Assembly: GCA_027403435.1 (NCBI GenBank)
Contig: DAHZDR010000397.1
Span: forward strand, 1 to 8,308
From: Deltaproteobacteria bacterium
Lineage (GTDB): Bacteria; Desulfobacterota; Binatia; Binatales; Binataceae
Direction: 5' to 3'
Length of the DNA: 8,308 bases
Every line of letters starts with the position of its first letter. The stretch's first letter is position 1. The notes beneath the pieces are model-generated. The model did not search any database. It had not been told where the DNA came from and saw only the letters and a program-made list of their open reading frames with translations. Shown one piece after another: positions 1 to 6,327 of the stretch. The position numbers and the translations under genes were made by a program.

Positions 1-236
1 AAATCGCGGTCGATGCGCGCGCCGGAGCGAACGACTCGGGCGTGCGCGAGGGCGCATTGCGCCGCGGCGACATTCAGGCCGGGCGGCGGATGGCAAATAT
101 CGACGGTGAAAGCGGGCGCGGTATCGGCGGTGGAAAGCGCCGCTCCGGCCACGATCGGCGCGCCGCCGAGAAAAATTCCGGCGATCAGGACCAGCGCCAG
201 GGCCCATCCGGAGTCGGAATATGCCCGGAAAGCCAT
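1..236 (-). CDS. Small secreted or membrane-anchored protein, 3' end outside the window
   Basis: This is the N-terminal 78 residues of a protein whose 3' part lies left of base 1. Translation starts at the ATG at 236-234, which overlaps the TGA of the upstream DUF2318 gene by one base (TGATG), so translational coupling is likely. Residues 11-34 form a hydrophobic stretch (WALALVLIAGIFLGG region) ending in small residues, consistent with a Sec signal peptide cleaved after about residue 33, or a membrane anchor. The predicted mature part is rich in Ala and Pro. It has two cysteines, at 48 in a DICHPP segment and at 61 in AAQCAL. I do not recognise the family; the short exported architecture is faintly like DUF2946-type proteins, but that is a guess. 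Position behind a cytochrome c and a DUF2318 protein suggests a shared periplasmic redox or metal job. Confidence 0.6.
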   Translation of the reverse strand, partial: MAFRAYSDSGWALALVLIAGIFLGGAPIVAGAALSTADTAPAFTVDICHPPPGLNVAAAQCALAHARVVRSGARIDRD

Positions 237-688
237 CAGAAGAGCGCGCGTCCTTTGACCAGATCCGCGATTTTGATCCTGACGCGGCCGGCGTGCGCCG
301 TGGAATCGAGCGGCGCCGGGACGCAGGAAGCGATTCCGCGCCTGAGCTGGCCGAGCTTGTAGCGATTCCCGCACAGGCGGCATATCAGATAGCCATTGGC
401 GACGGTGTAGCCTTTGTGGAATCGATAGCACTGGCTACAGGCGTCGAAGACGGCGCGCACCTTTCCATGCTCGTCGCGGGCGAGGATGAAGCGCAGGCGT
501 TGTCCGGCGGCGGTGCGATAACAGAAGAATTTGGCCGTGTCGTCAGGCAGATTCGCGACGGCGACGCTGATGGCCGAGTCGCCGGCGACGGCGGTGCAGG
601 CCGGATCGGCGAACGGCCGAACCAGCATCAGAGCCGCGAGCGTGAACGCCGCGGCCAGCGCGATGATGGTGAAACTTGGCCGGCGCAT
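236..688 (-). CDS. DUF2318 (Fe-S-type CxxC) exported or membrane-anchored protein
   Basis: A 150-residue protein from the ATG at 688; a GTG lies directly before it at 691, and no clear Shine-Dalgarno site decides between them. Residues 5-24 are hydrophobic after an MRRP start, giving a signal peptide or anchor. The C-terminal half matches DUF2318 as I know it: FDACSQC (CxxC at 84-87), a KGY segment, ICRLCGNRY (CxxC at 103-106) and a final ASCVPAPL segment (Cys122). This cysteine pattern is thought to bind a metal or Fe-S centre. In Campylobacter a DUF2318 protein (Cj1660) lies beside the P19/FTR1 iron-uptake genes and FtsX-like permeases. Here it sits 108 bp behind a cytochrome c gene and one base overlaps the next gene, so the three probably share a transcript. 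Electron transfer linked to metal uptake is inference; the family assignment is firm. Confidence 0.85.
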   Translation of the reverse strand: MRRPSFTIIALAAAFTLAALMLVRPFADPACTAVAGDSAISVAVANLPDDTAKFFCYRTAAGQRLRFILARDEHGKVRAVFDACSQCYRFHKGYTVANGYLICRLCGNRYKLGQLRRGIASCVPAPLDSTAHAGRVRIKIADLVKGRALF

Positions 689-796
689 CACGGCAATAAT
701 CGCAGGGCGCGGGCGCCGTCACAAGCGCTCCGCCGCGCGGTTGACGGCGCGCGGACTGAAACGGCCATAACGCGCGGCGCGCGAAGAGCGGCGCCG

Positions 797-1279
797 TTAC
801 CGGCGCTGGATAGTCCGGATGTAACCGACGAGCGCGGCGATTCGCGCCTTGGCGAGCGCCTCGCTGCGCGGCGAAAATTCTTTGCCTTCCTGCTGGAAGT
901 TGACGCCCCAGAACGGCATGTCGAAGCGCTTGTGCGAGGGAATCGATTTACGGCCGTCGATCGTGTCGGCGATTTTTTTAGCGGGAAAGACGCCGCCATT
1001 TTTCATGGCGAGAACGGTCAGATCGGGCGGATGGAGGTCGGGAATGAGGTTGACCTCGGGACCGTGCCCGCGTCCGTTCGCGCCATGGCACGGCGCGCAA
1101 TGCTTCATGAAATCCTGTTTGCCGCTGGCCGGATGGTCTTCGCTGGCCGGATGATAAACATCGGGATAATCCTGGGCGATCGCCGGCCAAACGCCGAGCG
1201 CAAGCAGCGCCAGTAACGTAATCACGGCGGCGATTTTCGCCGTCGTCCGGTGTTGATCGATTGAAAAGCCGTAGCGCAC
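797..1279 (-). CDS. Exported monohaem cytochrome c
   Basis: A 160-residue protein. I choose the GTG at 1279-1277 because GGGAGGA lies 7 nt upstream; the frame stays open to 1555, but that extension is Arg-rich and does not look like protein. Residues 14-35 are hydrophobic and end PAIAQ, giving a typical signal peptide with cleavage near residue 35 or 36. The haem motif CAPCH is at 61-65, followed by GANGRGHGP as in class I cytochromes of the cbb3-subunit-III type. Met121 in FDMPFWG is the likely sixth ligand. A C-terminal helix (about 139-157) closes the fold. It would act in the periplasm as a small electron carrier. It is first in an operon with the DUF2318 gene, 108 bp downstream. The partner oxidase or reductase is not in the window. 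Confidence 0.88.
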   Translation of the reverse strand: MRYGFSIDQHRTTAKIAAVITLLALLALGVWPAIAQDYPDVYHPASEDHPASGKQDFMKHCAPCHGANGRGHGPEVNLIPDLHPPDLTVLAMKNGGVFPAKKIADTIDGRKSIPSHKRFDMPFWGVNFQQEGKEFSPRSEALAKARIAALVGYIRTIQRR

Positions 1280-1286
1280 GCGCGCG

Positions 1287-1293
1287 TCCTCCC
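1287..1293 (-). promoter_or_regulatory. Ribosome binding site deciding a GTG start
   Basis: GGGAGGA on the minus strand, 7 nt before the GTG at 1279. It is the only strong Shine-Dalgarno site in the long open frame and sets the cytochrome c start just before its signal peptide. Confidence 0.75.
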
Positions 1294-1387
1294 ACGCCAC
1301 TAGACGATCGCGCCCGGCTACCGCGGCGCGCCGCCCATCAGGATGACACGCCGGCGCTGAAACGCAATCGCAATTGCGCGGCTGAGC

Positions 1388-1523
1388 GGATTCGCGGCAA
1401 TTGGGATTCGCGGGCCGGCGCGGGATTGCCGCGTCGCCGATGGCGGACGGCGAGAACTTGCGGTATCCTTTGGCGCGGCGTAAGGACGCCCGGACACGGG
1501 TTGCGCGCGAGGCGGAATCGCGG
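1388..1523 (+). repeat. Three GGAWTCGCGG direct repeats
   Basis: GGATTCGCGG occurs at 1388-1397 and 1404-1413, 16 bp start to start, and GGAATCGCGG at 1514-1523, 20 bp before the ATG at 1543. They could be half-sites for a regulator of the luciferase-like gene. This is a hand-found pattern in GC-rich DNA, so confidence is low. Confidence 0.3.
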
Positions 1524-1542
1524 CGCCTGACGAGGGGAATCG

Positions 1543-2628
1543 ATGAAATTTTCACTGTTTTATCAGCCCACCTATTGGCCGTCGCTCAACGGCTCTGTCG
1601 CCCGTCTGTATGAGGAGATTCTTGAAGAGATCGAATTCGCCGATCAAAATGGCCTGGATGCGGTCTGGTTCGCCGAACACCATTTTTTCGGCTATGGCGG
1701 CGTGGTCCCGTCGGTTCCGGTGATCGCGGCGGCGGCCGCGCAGCGCACTCGCCGAATCCGTATCGGCTCGGGCGTCGCGTTGATTGGATTGAACGATCCG
1801 GTGCGGGTCGCGGAAGAGTTCGCGATGCTCGATAATTTATCGGGCGGCCGCGTGGACTTCGGTATCGGCCGCGCTTTTCAACGCGCCGAATACGAGGCCT
1901 TCAACGTGCCGATGGCGGAGAGCCGCGCGCGCTTCGACGAGGCTCACGAGATCATTCTGCGGGCGTGGCGGGACGAACGGGTCAACCACGCGGGCCGCTA
2001 TCGCGCGCTCAAAGACGTGAATGTGCTGCCCAAGCCGGTGCAACGCCCGCATCCCCCGATCTATGTCGCCTGCATCATGACGCCGGAGTCGTTCGAATTC
2101 ACCGGGCGCAATGGTTATCACCTGATGTACGTACCGTATGTCGGAACGCCGGAGGAGGGCGCCGCGCGCGTCCGTCATTACCGTCAGGCCTTGCGGGAAG
2201 CCGGTTACGATCCGGCGAGCCGTGAGGTTATGATGTGCATGCATGCCTTCTGCGGGGAATCCGCGGAGCAGTCGCGGGATTTTCCGCGGCCTTATCTGAC
2301 TAACTATTTCCAGTTTGCCGCCGAGGCGAACCGGACCGACGCCGATGCCGATCAGTACAAGGGCTACGCGGGTATCGGGAAAATCTTCCAGCATATCCAC
2401 GAAAATTATGACTTCATGTACCCGAATCAGGTGATTTTCGGCGATCCGGAACAATGTCTGGCGCGAATTGAGTATTACCGGACGATGGGCGCCACGCAGA
2501 TTTCATTCATCACTAACTACGGCGGAATGCCGCATCGCGAGATTATGCGGTCGCTTGAACGCTTCGTGAAAGACGTTATTCCGCACGTGCCGCGCGGCGA
2601 CATGGCGCGCGCGGCCTCGGGCCGTTGA
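1543..2628 (+). CDS. LLM-class flavin-dependent oxidoreductase (bacterial luciferase-like)
   Basis: A 361-residue cytoplasmic enzyme of the bacterial luciferase-like superfamily. These are TIM-barrel proteins that use reduced FMN (or F420 in some members) for monooxygenation or dehydrogenation. The start ATG has GAGGGG 5 nt upstream. Family hallmarks are in order: an N-terminal KFSLFYQP strand, LDAVWFAEHHF (39-48), RIRIGSGVAL (71-80), DPVRVAEEFAMLDNLSGGR (85-103, the usual barrel segment before the phosphate-binding region), GIGRAF (107-112) and PHPPIYVA near 168-175. The length is normal for the family. The WFAEHH motif is typical of alkanal-monooxygenase-like members. The substrate cannot be read from sequence. 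It is monocistronic, points towards the minus-strand catabolic operon, and may serve the same pathway (inference). Confidence 0.92.
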   Translation: MKFSLFYQPTYWPSLNGSVARLYEEILEEIEFADQNGLDAVWFAEHHFFGYGGVVPSVPVIAAAAAQRTRRIRIGSGVALIGLNDPVRVAEEFAMLDNLSGGRVDFGIGRAFQRAEYEAFNVPMAESRARFDEAHEIILRAWRDERVNHAGRYRALKDVNVLPKPVQRPHPPIYVACIMTPESFEFTGRNGYHLMYVPYVGTPEEGAARVRHYRQALREAGYDPASREVMMCMHAFCGESAEQSRDFPRPYLTNYFQFAAEANRTDADADQYKGYAGIGKIFQHIHENYDFMYPNQVIFGDPEQCLARIEYYRTMGATQISFITNYGGMPHREIMRSLERFVKDVIPHVPRGDMARAASGR

Positions 2629-2677
2629 TTCGCCGATATCGCGGGCGCGCCGCGTGAAGATTTGCAATCCGGATGGA

Positions 2678-2714
2678 AAGCCGCGCGCCGGACGCGTGAT
2701 TCGGCGCGCGGCTT
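2678..2714. terminator. Bidirectional terminator hairpin between convergent genes
   Basis: Perfect inverted repeat: AAGCCGCGCGCC at 2678-2689 and GGCGCGCGGCTT at 2703-2714, with a 13-nt loop. It lies 49 bp after the luciferase-like stop and 26 bp after the amidohydrolase stop, so it can serve both strands. The flanking T tracts are short (CTTGTTGATT on the plus side, CTTTCC on the minus side), so intrinsic strength may be moderate. Confidence 0.75.
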
Positions 2715-2740
2715 GTTGATTGGCAGCGGCGGCGCGGCGG

Positions 2741-4255
2741 CTAACGAGCCGCGTCACCGCTGGTTTCAGCGGACGCGGGCAGCTCGCCGCTGGCGCGCAA
2801 TTCGGCCAGCGCCTTTTCGGCCTCGTGCTCGAGGACGGTGCCCTTGAAGAAGTTCGGATTCATTCCGGCGTGCAGCTTGACCGGGTTCATGAAGACGAAG
2901 TCGCGGAAATCAGCCTCATTCATCAGGCCGTCCTCGACGTTTTCGTGGGCTTCGGCGGTGGCCAGCTTGAAATCGACAAGATCGTAATGGCCGAGATCGG
3001 ATCCGTAGATTGCATTGAGGCGGGCGCCGAGCGGATTGCGCCGCGAATCGAAGGCCAGCGAGGTCATGCGATCGTCGCCCTCACAGCCGAAGAAGAAATT
3101 CGGCACGAAGCGATCGCGAATATCCTGAGCGCGCGTAATTCCGCAATGAATCCACTCATCGCGCTCGTGCGGTTCGCCGCCGCCTGCGCCCTCGAGTTCC
3201 GACGGCGCCAGGTTGCCGTCGAGCCGGCCGCGGGTGAATTCGCCGCCGTATTGGGCGCACAGTTCGCGGAAAAGCTTCGCGTCGAGATTGGCCGGATCGC
3301 AATTCTCCATCATCGCGAGGCTGCGCTTGTGCCAGCGCTCGTACAGCGCGCAATACAGGCTCGCGGCCCAGGCGACGCCGCCCTCCTTGAAGGCGAATTT
3401 GAGCGTCGGGAAGCGCCGTGTCACGCCGCCAAGAAACAGCGCCTTGCAGATGCCTTCGGCGGCGGCGGCGAAATGGCCAATCTGGTTGTAAACGAAATTC
3501 GATATCGAAGTCCGCATCCCCCAGTTCAGGCCAAACGAATGAAAAGTCGGCGCGACGCCAAGCTCCACGCATTTCGCCCAGACCGGATCGTAGTCGTATT
3601 CGCTATCGAGGCAGAGATTGTCCATCCAGGTCATGTGGCGGGCGAGTTCCGGCGCCTGCTTCGCCAGGCCGGGAATCGGCCGGCGCACGAACCCGGCCAT
3701 CATCACGACCTTGAGGCCCAGCTTTGCGACGTGTTCGAGTTCCTCGATCGCCTCGGCCGGATTATGCATCGGCACGCAGGCTGCTGGCGTGATCCGGTCG
3801 GCAAATTCACGAAAAATATCGGCGTGATAATTGTTGAAGGCGCGGCACACGGCGCGGCGCAGGTCGCCGTCCTCGATATGCGAGGCGAACAAGCCCTGGC
3901 TCGGATTGAGCACCGTGAAGTCGAGACCCATTTCGTCGAGCCGTCGATACAGGAGTTTCGGCATCGCGGCGCTCGCGCGGTCGTAAGTGTTTTTGGTCGG
4001 ATACGGCCACCATACCGGCCGCGGCACGCGGAATTCGCGCCGCTCCGCCGGGGTCATATGGTTCCAGCGAAAGTGGAAGGCGGTGTCGAATGCGGTCTTG
4101 TACCGCTCCAGAATCCCGCTGCCGCCGACGTCCCGGATATAGTCGAGCAGCGCGGGCTCGAATTCGACCACATGGCCGTCCGAATCGATGATGGGATGGC
4201 CGACGCGCTCGCGAATTTCGGCCGAACGGGTTTTGCCTTTGGCGATAGTCTCCAT
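2741..4255 (-). CDS. Amidohydrolase-2 (ACMSD-like) family metal-dependent hydrolase
   Basis: A 504-residue protein. I choose the ATG at 4255, which has GGAG 8 nt upstream; upstream in-frame starts add unconserved sequence. It belongs to the amidohydrolase-2 family (PF04909), TIM-barrel enzymes that use a divalent metal for hydrolysis or decarboxylation. Likely metal ligands: Asp26 and His28 in IIDSDGH (22-28, a DxH variant of the HxH motif), His239 in TFHSFG, and Asp420 in GSDLGH (418-423). The protein is longer than the usual 300-400 residues, with extra sequence at about 50-100 and 340-410. It is the last gene of the probable minus-strand operon, 113 bp behind the methyltransferase, and ends before a strong hairpin. 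Relatives often sit in aromatic, steroid or terpenoid degradation clusters, where they act on ring-derived acids. The exact reaction is unknown. Confidence 0.88.
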   Translation of the reverse strand: METIAKGKTRSAEIRERVGHPIIDSDGHVVEFEPALLDYIRDVGGSGILERYKTAFDTAFHFRWNHMTPAERREFRVPRPVWWPYPTKNTYDRASAAMPKLLYRRLDEMGLDFTVLNPSQGLFASHIEDGDLRRAVCRAFNNYHADIFREFADRITPAACVPMHNPAEAIEELEHVAKLGLKVVMMAGFVRRPIPGLAKQAPELARHMTWMDNLCLDSEYDYDPVWAKCVELGVAPTFHSFGLNWGMRTSISNFVYNQIGHFAAAAEGICKALFLGGVTRRFPTLKFAFKEGGVAWAASLYCALYERWHKRSLAMMENCDPANLDAKLFRELCAQYGGEFTRGRLDGNLAPSELEGAGGGEPHERDEWIHCGITRAQDIRDRFVPNFFFGCEGDDRMTSLAFDSRRNPLGARLNAIYGSDLGHYDLVDFKLATAEAHENVEDGLMNEADFRDFVFMNPVKLHAGMNPNFFKGTVLEHEAEKALAELRASGELPASAETSGDAAR

Positions 4256-4341
4256 GCGATTGACTCCGATCGAACGACTACTTTGCCCGGCCAGGCGACC
4301 GGACGCAATCGAGCAATCGGCCGCGCGCAATCGCCTTGCGT

Positions 4342-4360
4342 GAGGCCGGCGCGCGGCCTC
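4342..4360 (-). terminator. Hairpin after the methyltransferase gene, possible attenuator
   Basis: GAGGCCG and CGGCCTC (7-bp perfect stem, 5-nt loop) lie 8 nt beyond the methyltransferase stop. No U tract follows on the minus strand, so it is more likely a partial terminator or an mRNA 3'-end stabiliser between two operon genes than a full stop. The rest of the 113-bp gap carries CGATTGC direct repeats near 4310-4325 and no clear promoter. Confidence 0.35.
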
Positions 4361-4368
4361 CCGCCGCG

Positions 4369-5442
4369 CTACGGGCGCAGTTCGTAGAGCACGGCGAAAT
4401 CGTCATTGATCGGCAATCGCGTGAAACTGGCGAAGCCGGCGGCTTCGGCGAGCTCGCGCGCCTTCGCCTCGCCCATCACGGCGCCGATTCCCGCGCCGCC
4501 GTGCGAAAGCGAAGTCGTCATGCAGTAGAGCGTGCTGACGGAGTAGATCAGTTTGCCGAGCGTGCGGATATTGTCCTTGACGTCGCCGGAGACGTTCACT
4601 TCCTGCACAAGATAACTGCCGCCGGGCTTAAGCGCGCGGCGCACCCCGCGCATCAGGGCGACCGGGTCGATCGCGTCGTGGACGACGTCGAAAGTGGTGA
4701 CCAGATCGAAGCGGCCTTCCGGCAATTCGGCGCCGTTGGCGACCGCGAAGGTGACGCGATCGGCGACGCCGGCGGCTTCGGCGTTGCGCCGCGCGCGCTC
4801 CACCGATTCCGCATGAATATCGAAGCCGGTGAGCCGCGCCTTGGGAAAAGCCTGGGCGAGCATGATCGCCGCGCGTCCGCCGCCGCATCCGACGTCCGCC
4901 GCCGCGCCGCCCGCGTTGAGTTTCTCGATCACGTGCGGCATCGCCGGAATCCACTTGCGCAGCAGCTTGTGCTTGTAGCGGGTGAGCGAATTGCGTTCGG
5001 CGGCTTCGTAAAACGAGGGCGGATATTCCGCCTGCGTTACTCCCGCGCCCGAACGAAACGCTTCGGCGACTTTTGGCGCGACGCTTACGGCCGCCTGCGC
5101 CATCTGGAAGTAGCTGCCGATAAAGAATGGCGAATCCTCGTCCGCCAGCGCCGCCGCGTACTCGGGCGTGAGCAGATAGCTGTGGGCGGTGGGATCGTAT
5201 TCGACGTATCGCGCCGCCGCCATCGCGCCCAGCCATTCGCGCAGATAGCGCTCGCTGAGGCCGGTTTTTGCCGCGAGCGCCGTGGCCGTCAACGGTCCCG
5301 CGCCAGCCATCGCCTTGAAGATTCCCATGCGGTCGCCGATGAAACTCATCGCGCCGTGAACCATCGAGGCGACGTCGCCGATCACATTCTGAGCGACCGT
5401 CTTGGCCCGTTCCATATCCATCCGTGGGCGCTCGTTCGCCAT
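4369..5442 (-). CDS. Class I SAM-dependent methyltransferase, Rv2258c-like
   Basis: A 357-residue cytoplasmic methyltransferase. The ATG at 5442 has AAGGAG 7 nt upstream. The N-terminal part (about 15-95) reads as a winged-helix dimerisation domain: MGIFKAM (39-45), TATALAAKTGLSERYLREWL (52-71, exactly the helix-turn-helix-like segment of this group) and the wing ending YLLTPEYAAAL. The Rossmann domain follows: SAM motif I ADVGCGGG (182-189), acidic loop GFDIHAE (206-212), NGAELPEGRFDLV (236-248), FDVVHD (251-256, motif IV region) and LKPGG (271-275). Length and order match Mycobacterium Rv2258c-type proteins. The acceptor is unknown; O-methylation of a hydroxylated intermediate is one possibility. 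Third in the four-gene operon, 59 bp after the BadH-like gene. Confidence 0.9.
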   Translation of the reverse strand: MANERPRMDMERAKTVAQNVIGDVASMVHGAMSFIGDRMGIFKAMAGAGPLTATALAAKTGLSERYLREWLGAMAAARYVEYDPTAHSYLLTPEYAAALADEDSPFFIGSYFQMAQAAVSVAPKVAEAFRSGAGVTQAEYPPSFYEAAERNSLTRYKHKLLRKWIPAMPHVIEKLNAGGAAADVGCGGGRAAIMLAQAFPKARLTGFDIHAESVERARRNAEAAGVADRVTFAVANGAELPEGRFDLVTTFDVVHDAIDPVALMRGVRRALKPGGSYLVQEVNVSGDVKDNIRTLGKLIYSVSTLYCMTTSLSHGGAGIGAVMGEAKARELAEAAGFASFTRLPINDDFAVLYELRP

Positions 5443-5450
5443 GCAATTGC
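5443..5450. repeat. GCAATTGC palindrome at the methyltransferase start
   Basis: Eight-base perfect palindrome lying exactly between the AAGGAG site (5455-5450) and the ATG of the methyltransferase gene. The same octamer occurs at 1370-1377 and 7199-7206, both in divergent intergenic regions, and I found no copy inside a gene. Confidence 0.4.
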
Positions 5451-5468
5451 TCCTTTCCTGATTTTTTG

Positions 5469-5486
5469 CGGCCGCGCCGGCGGCCG
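5469..5486 (-). other. Intergenic hairpin after the BadH-like gene
   Basis: CGGCCG arms at 5469-5474 and 5481-5486 enclose a 6-nt loop in the 59-bp gap, 15 nt beyond the BadH-like stop. On the minus strand it is followed by an A6 run rather than U, so it is not an intrinsic terminator. It may tune mRNA stability between the two genes. Confidence 0.3.
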
Positions 5487-5501
5487 GAATAATTCGATCT
5501 T

Positions 5502-6272
5502 TTAACCCGCCATGGTCAGGCCGCCGCTGACGCTGATCACCTGTCCGGTCGCAAAATCCGCGTCGGGCGAGGCGAAGAAGGCGACCGCGCCGGCGAGGTC
5601 CTCGGGCTTGCCCAGGCGGCGCAGCGGAATTCCGCGCTGCATCGCTTCGAGCACTTTCGGCCGGCTCTCCATCACGCCGCGGAGCAGGGCGGTGTCGGTA
5701 GGTCCGGGGCAGACGACGTTGACGTTGATATTGTTGCGCGCCAGTTCACGCGCCAGCGTTTTGGAAAATGCGATGATCCCGCCTTTGCATCCTGAATAGA
5801 CCGCCTCGCCGAGCGAACCGACCCGGCCGGCGTCGGAGGCGATCGAGACGATTTTGCCGCGCCCGTGCTCGATCAGGCGCGGGACCGCGGCTTTGCAGCA
5901 ATTGAGCAAGCCGCGGAAGTTGATCGCGATCACCTTGTCCCAGGTTTCCGGCGCGCTTTCGATAAACGGCTCCAGTTTGTCCCATCCGGCGTTGTTTACG
6001 AGAATCCCGAGCGGGCCGAGTTCGCGCTCGACCTGCGCGACCGCCGCGACCGCGCTTTCGAGGCTGGTCACGTCGAGCCGAATCGCCTGCGCGACGCCGC
6101 CGGCGGTGCGGATTTCGCCGGCCGTGCGGTTCGCGACCTCCTCCTGGATATCGCACACGGCGACTTTCGCGCCCTCGTCCGCCAACCGCATCGCGATTGC
6201 GCGGCCGATTCCCTGCGCCGCGCCCGTGACGATCGCCACCTGATCTTTGAGCCGGGTGATTCCGGATCCCAT
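5502..6272 (-). CDS. SDR dehydrogenase, similar to BadH (2-hydroxycyclohexanecarboxyl-CoA dehydrogenase)
   Basis: A 256-residue classical short-chain dehydrogenase/reductase. The ATG at 6272 has GGGAG about 9 nt upstream. Cofactor motif TGAAQGIG is at 16-23. Asp41 at the end of the second strand predicts NAD over NADP. NNAG is at 93-96, and the catalytic tetrad reads Asn118, Ser146, Tyr159, Lys163. The segments NNAGWDKLEPF, IASDAGRVGSLGEAVY, CKGGIIAFSKTLARE and CPGPTDTALL, with the ending GQVISVSGGLTMAG, closely match my memory of BadH from Rhodopseudomonas palustris. BadH oxidises 2-hydroxycyclohexanecarboxyl-CoA to the 2-keto form in benzoate/alicyclic acid degradation. A related beta-hydroxyacyl-CoA substrate is likely here. 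Second in the operon, 55 bp after another SDR. I leave the symbol blank because orthology is untested. Confidence 0.9.
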   Translation of the reverse strand: MGSGITRLKDQVAIVTGAAQGIGRAIAMRLADEGAKVAVCDIQEEVANRTAGEIRTAGGVAQAIRLDVTSLESAVAAVAQVERELGPLGILVNNAGWDKLEPFIESAPETWDKVIAINFRGLLNCCKAAVPRLIEHGRGKIVSIASDAGRVGSLGEAVYSGCKGGIIAFSKTLARELARNNINVNVVCPGPTDTALLRGVMESRPKVLEAMQRGIPLRRLGKPEDLAGAVAFFASPDADFATGQVISVSGGLTMAG

Positions 6273-6308
6273 CGTTTTATTGCTCCCGCGTAAGTTGTAA
6301 GTCAGCCG

Positions 6309-6327
6309 TCGTCCACGCGCCGGACGA
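6309..6327 (-). other. Hairpin directly after the first SDR gene
   Basis: TCGTCC (6309-6314) and GGACGA (6322-6327) form a 6-bp stem with a 7-nt loop that touches the SDR stop codon at 6328. The remaining 55-bp gap also carries GTAAGT twice (6290-6295, 6297-6302). No U tract follows, so a terminator is unlikely; an mRNA stability or spacing element is possible. Confidence 0.25.

Larger units (their letters stand above)
1280..1542. promoter_or_regulatory. Divergent intergenic region between cytochrome c and luciferase-like gene
   Basis: These 263 bp separate two divergent genes and must hold promoters for both. I see no convincing -35/-10 pair. Visible structure: a perfect 12-bp palindrome of G and C at 1323-1334, a CGCAATTGCG palindrome at 1369-1378, and direct repeats of GGATTCGCGG at 1388-1397 and 1404-1413 with a one-mismatch copy at 1514-1523. 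The Shine-Dalgarno site GAGGGG (1532-1537) lies 5 nt before the ATG at 1543. Confidence 0.55.

Noticed and set aside
221..1216. 331-codon plus-strand frame over the DUF2318 and cytochrome c genes
   Set aside because: Low-complexity Arg/Glu/Ala translation; the minus strand has CxxC and CxxCH motifs in proper family context.
1450..1465. Sigma-54-like element GGCGAGAACTTGC upstream of the luciferase-like gene
   Set aside because: Only nine bases separate GG from GC; the -24/-12 class needs ten.
1458..1486. Sigma-70-like pair TTGCGG and TAAGGA with 17-bp spacing
   Set aside because: The -10 hexamer matches the consensus at only two positions, which is not better than chance in this DNA.
1280..1555. 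N-terminal extension of the cytochrome c frame to 1555
   Set aside because: The added residues are basic and unconserved, they would bury the signal peptide, and a strong GGGAGGA site precedes the GTG at 1279.
2720..4387. 555-codon open frame on the plus strand, opposite the amidohydrolase gene
   Set aside because: Its translation shows no recognisable domain, while the minus strand encodes a clear metal-hydrolase with motif residues and a ribosome binding site. It is an open antisense frame produced by GC-rich codon use.
4336..5505. 389-codon plus-strand frame opposite the methyltransferase gene
   Set aside because: Arg- and Ala-rich translation with no motif, while the opposite strand carries the SAM-binding motif and a strong ribosome binding site.
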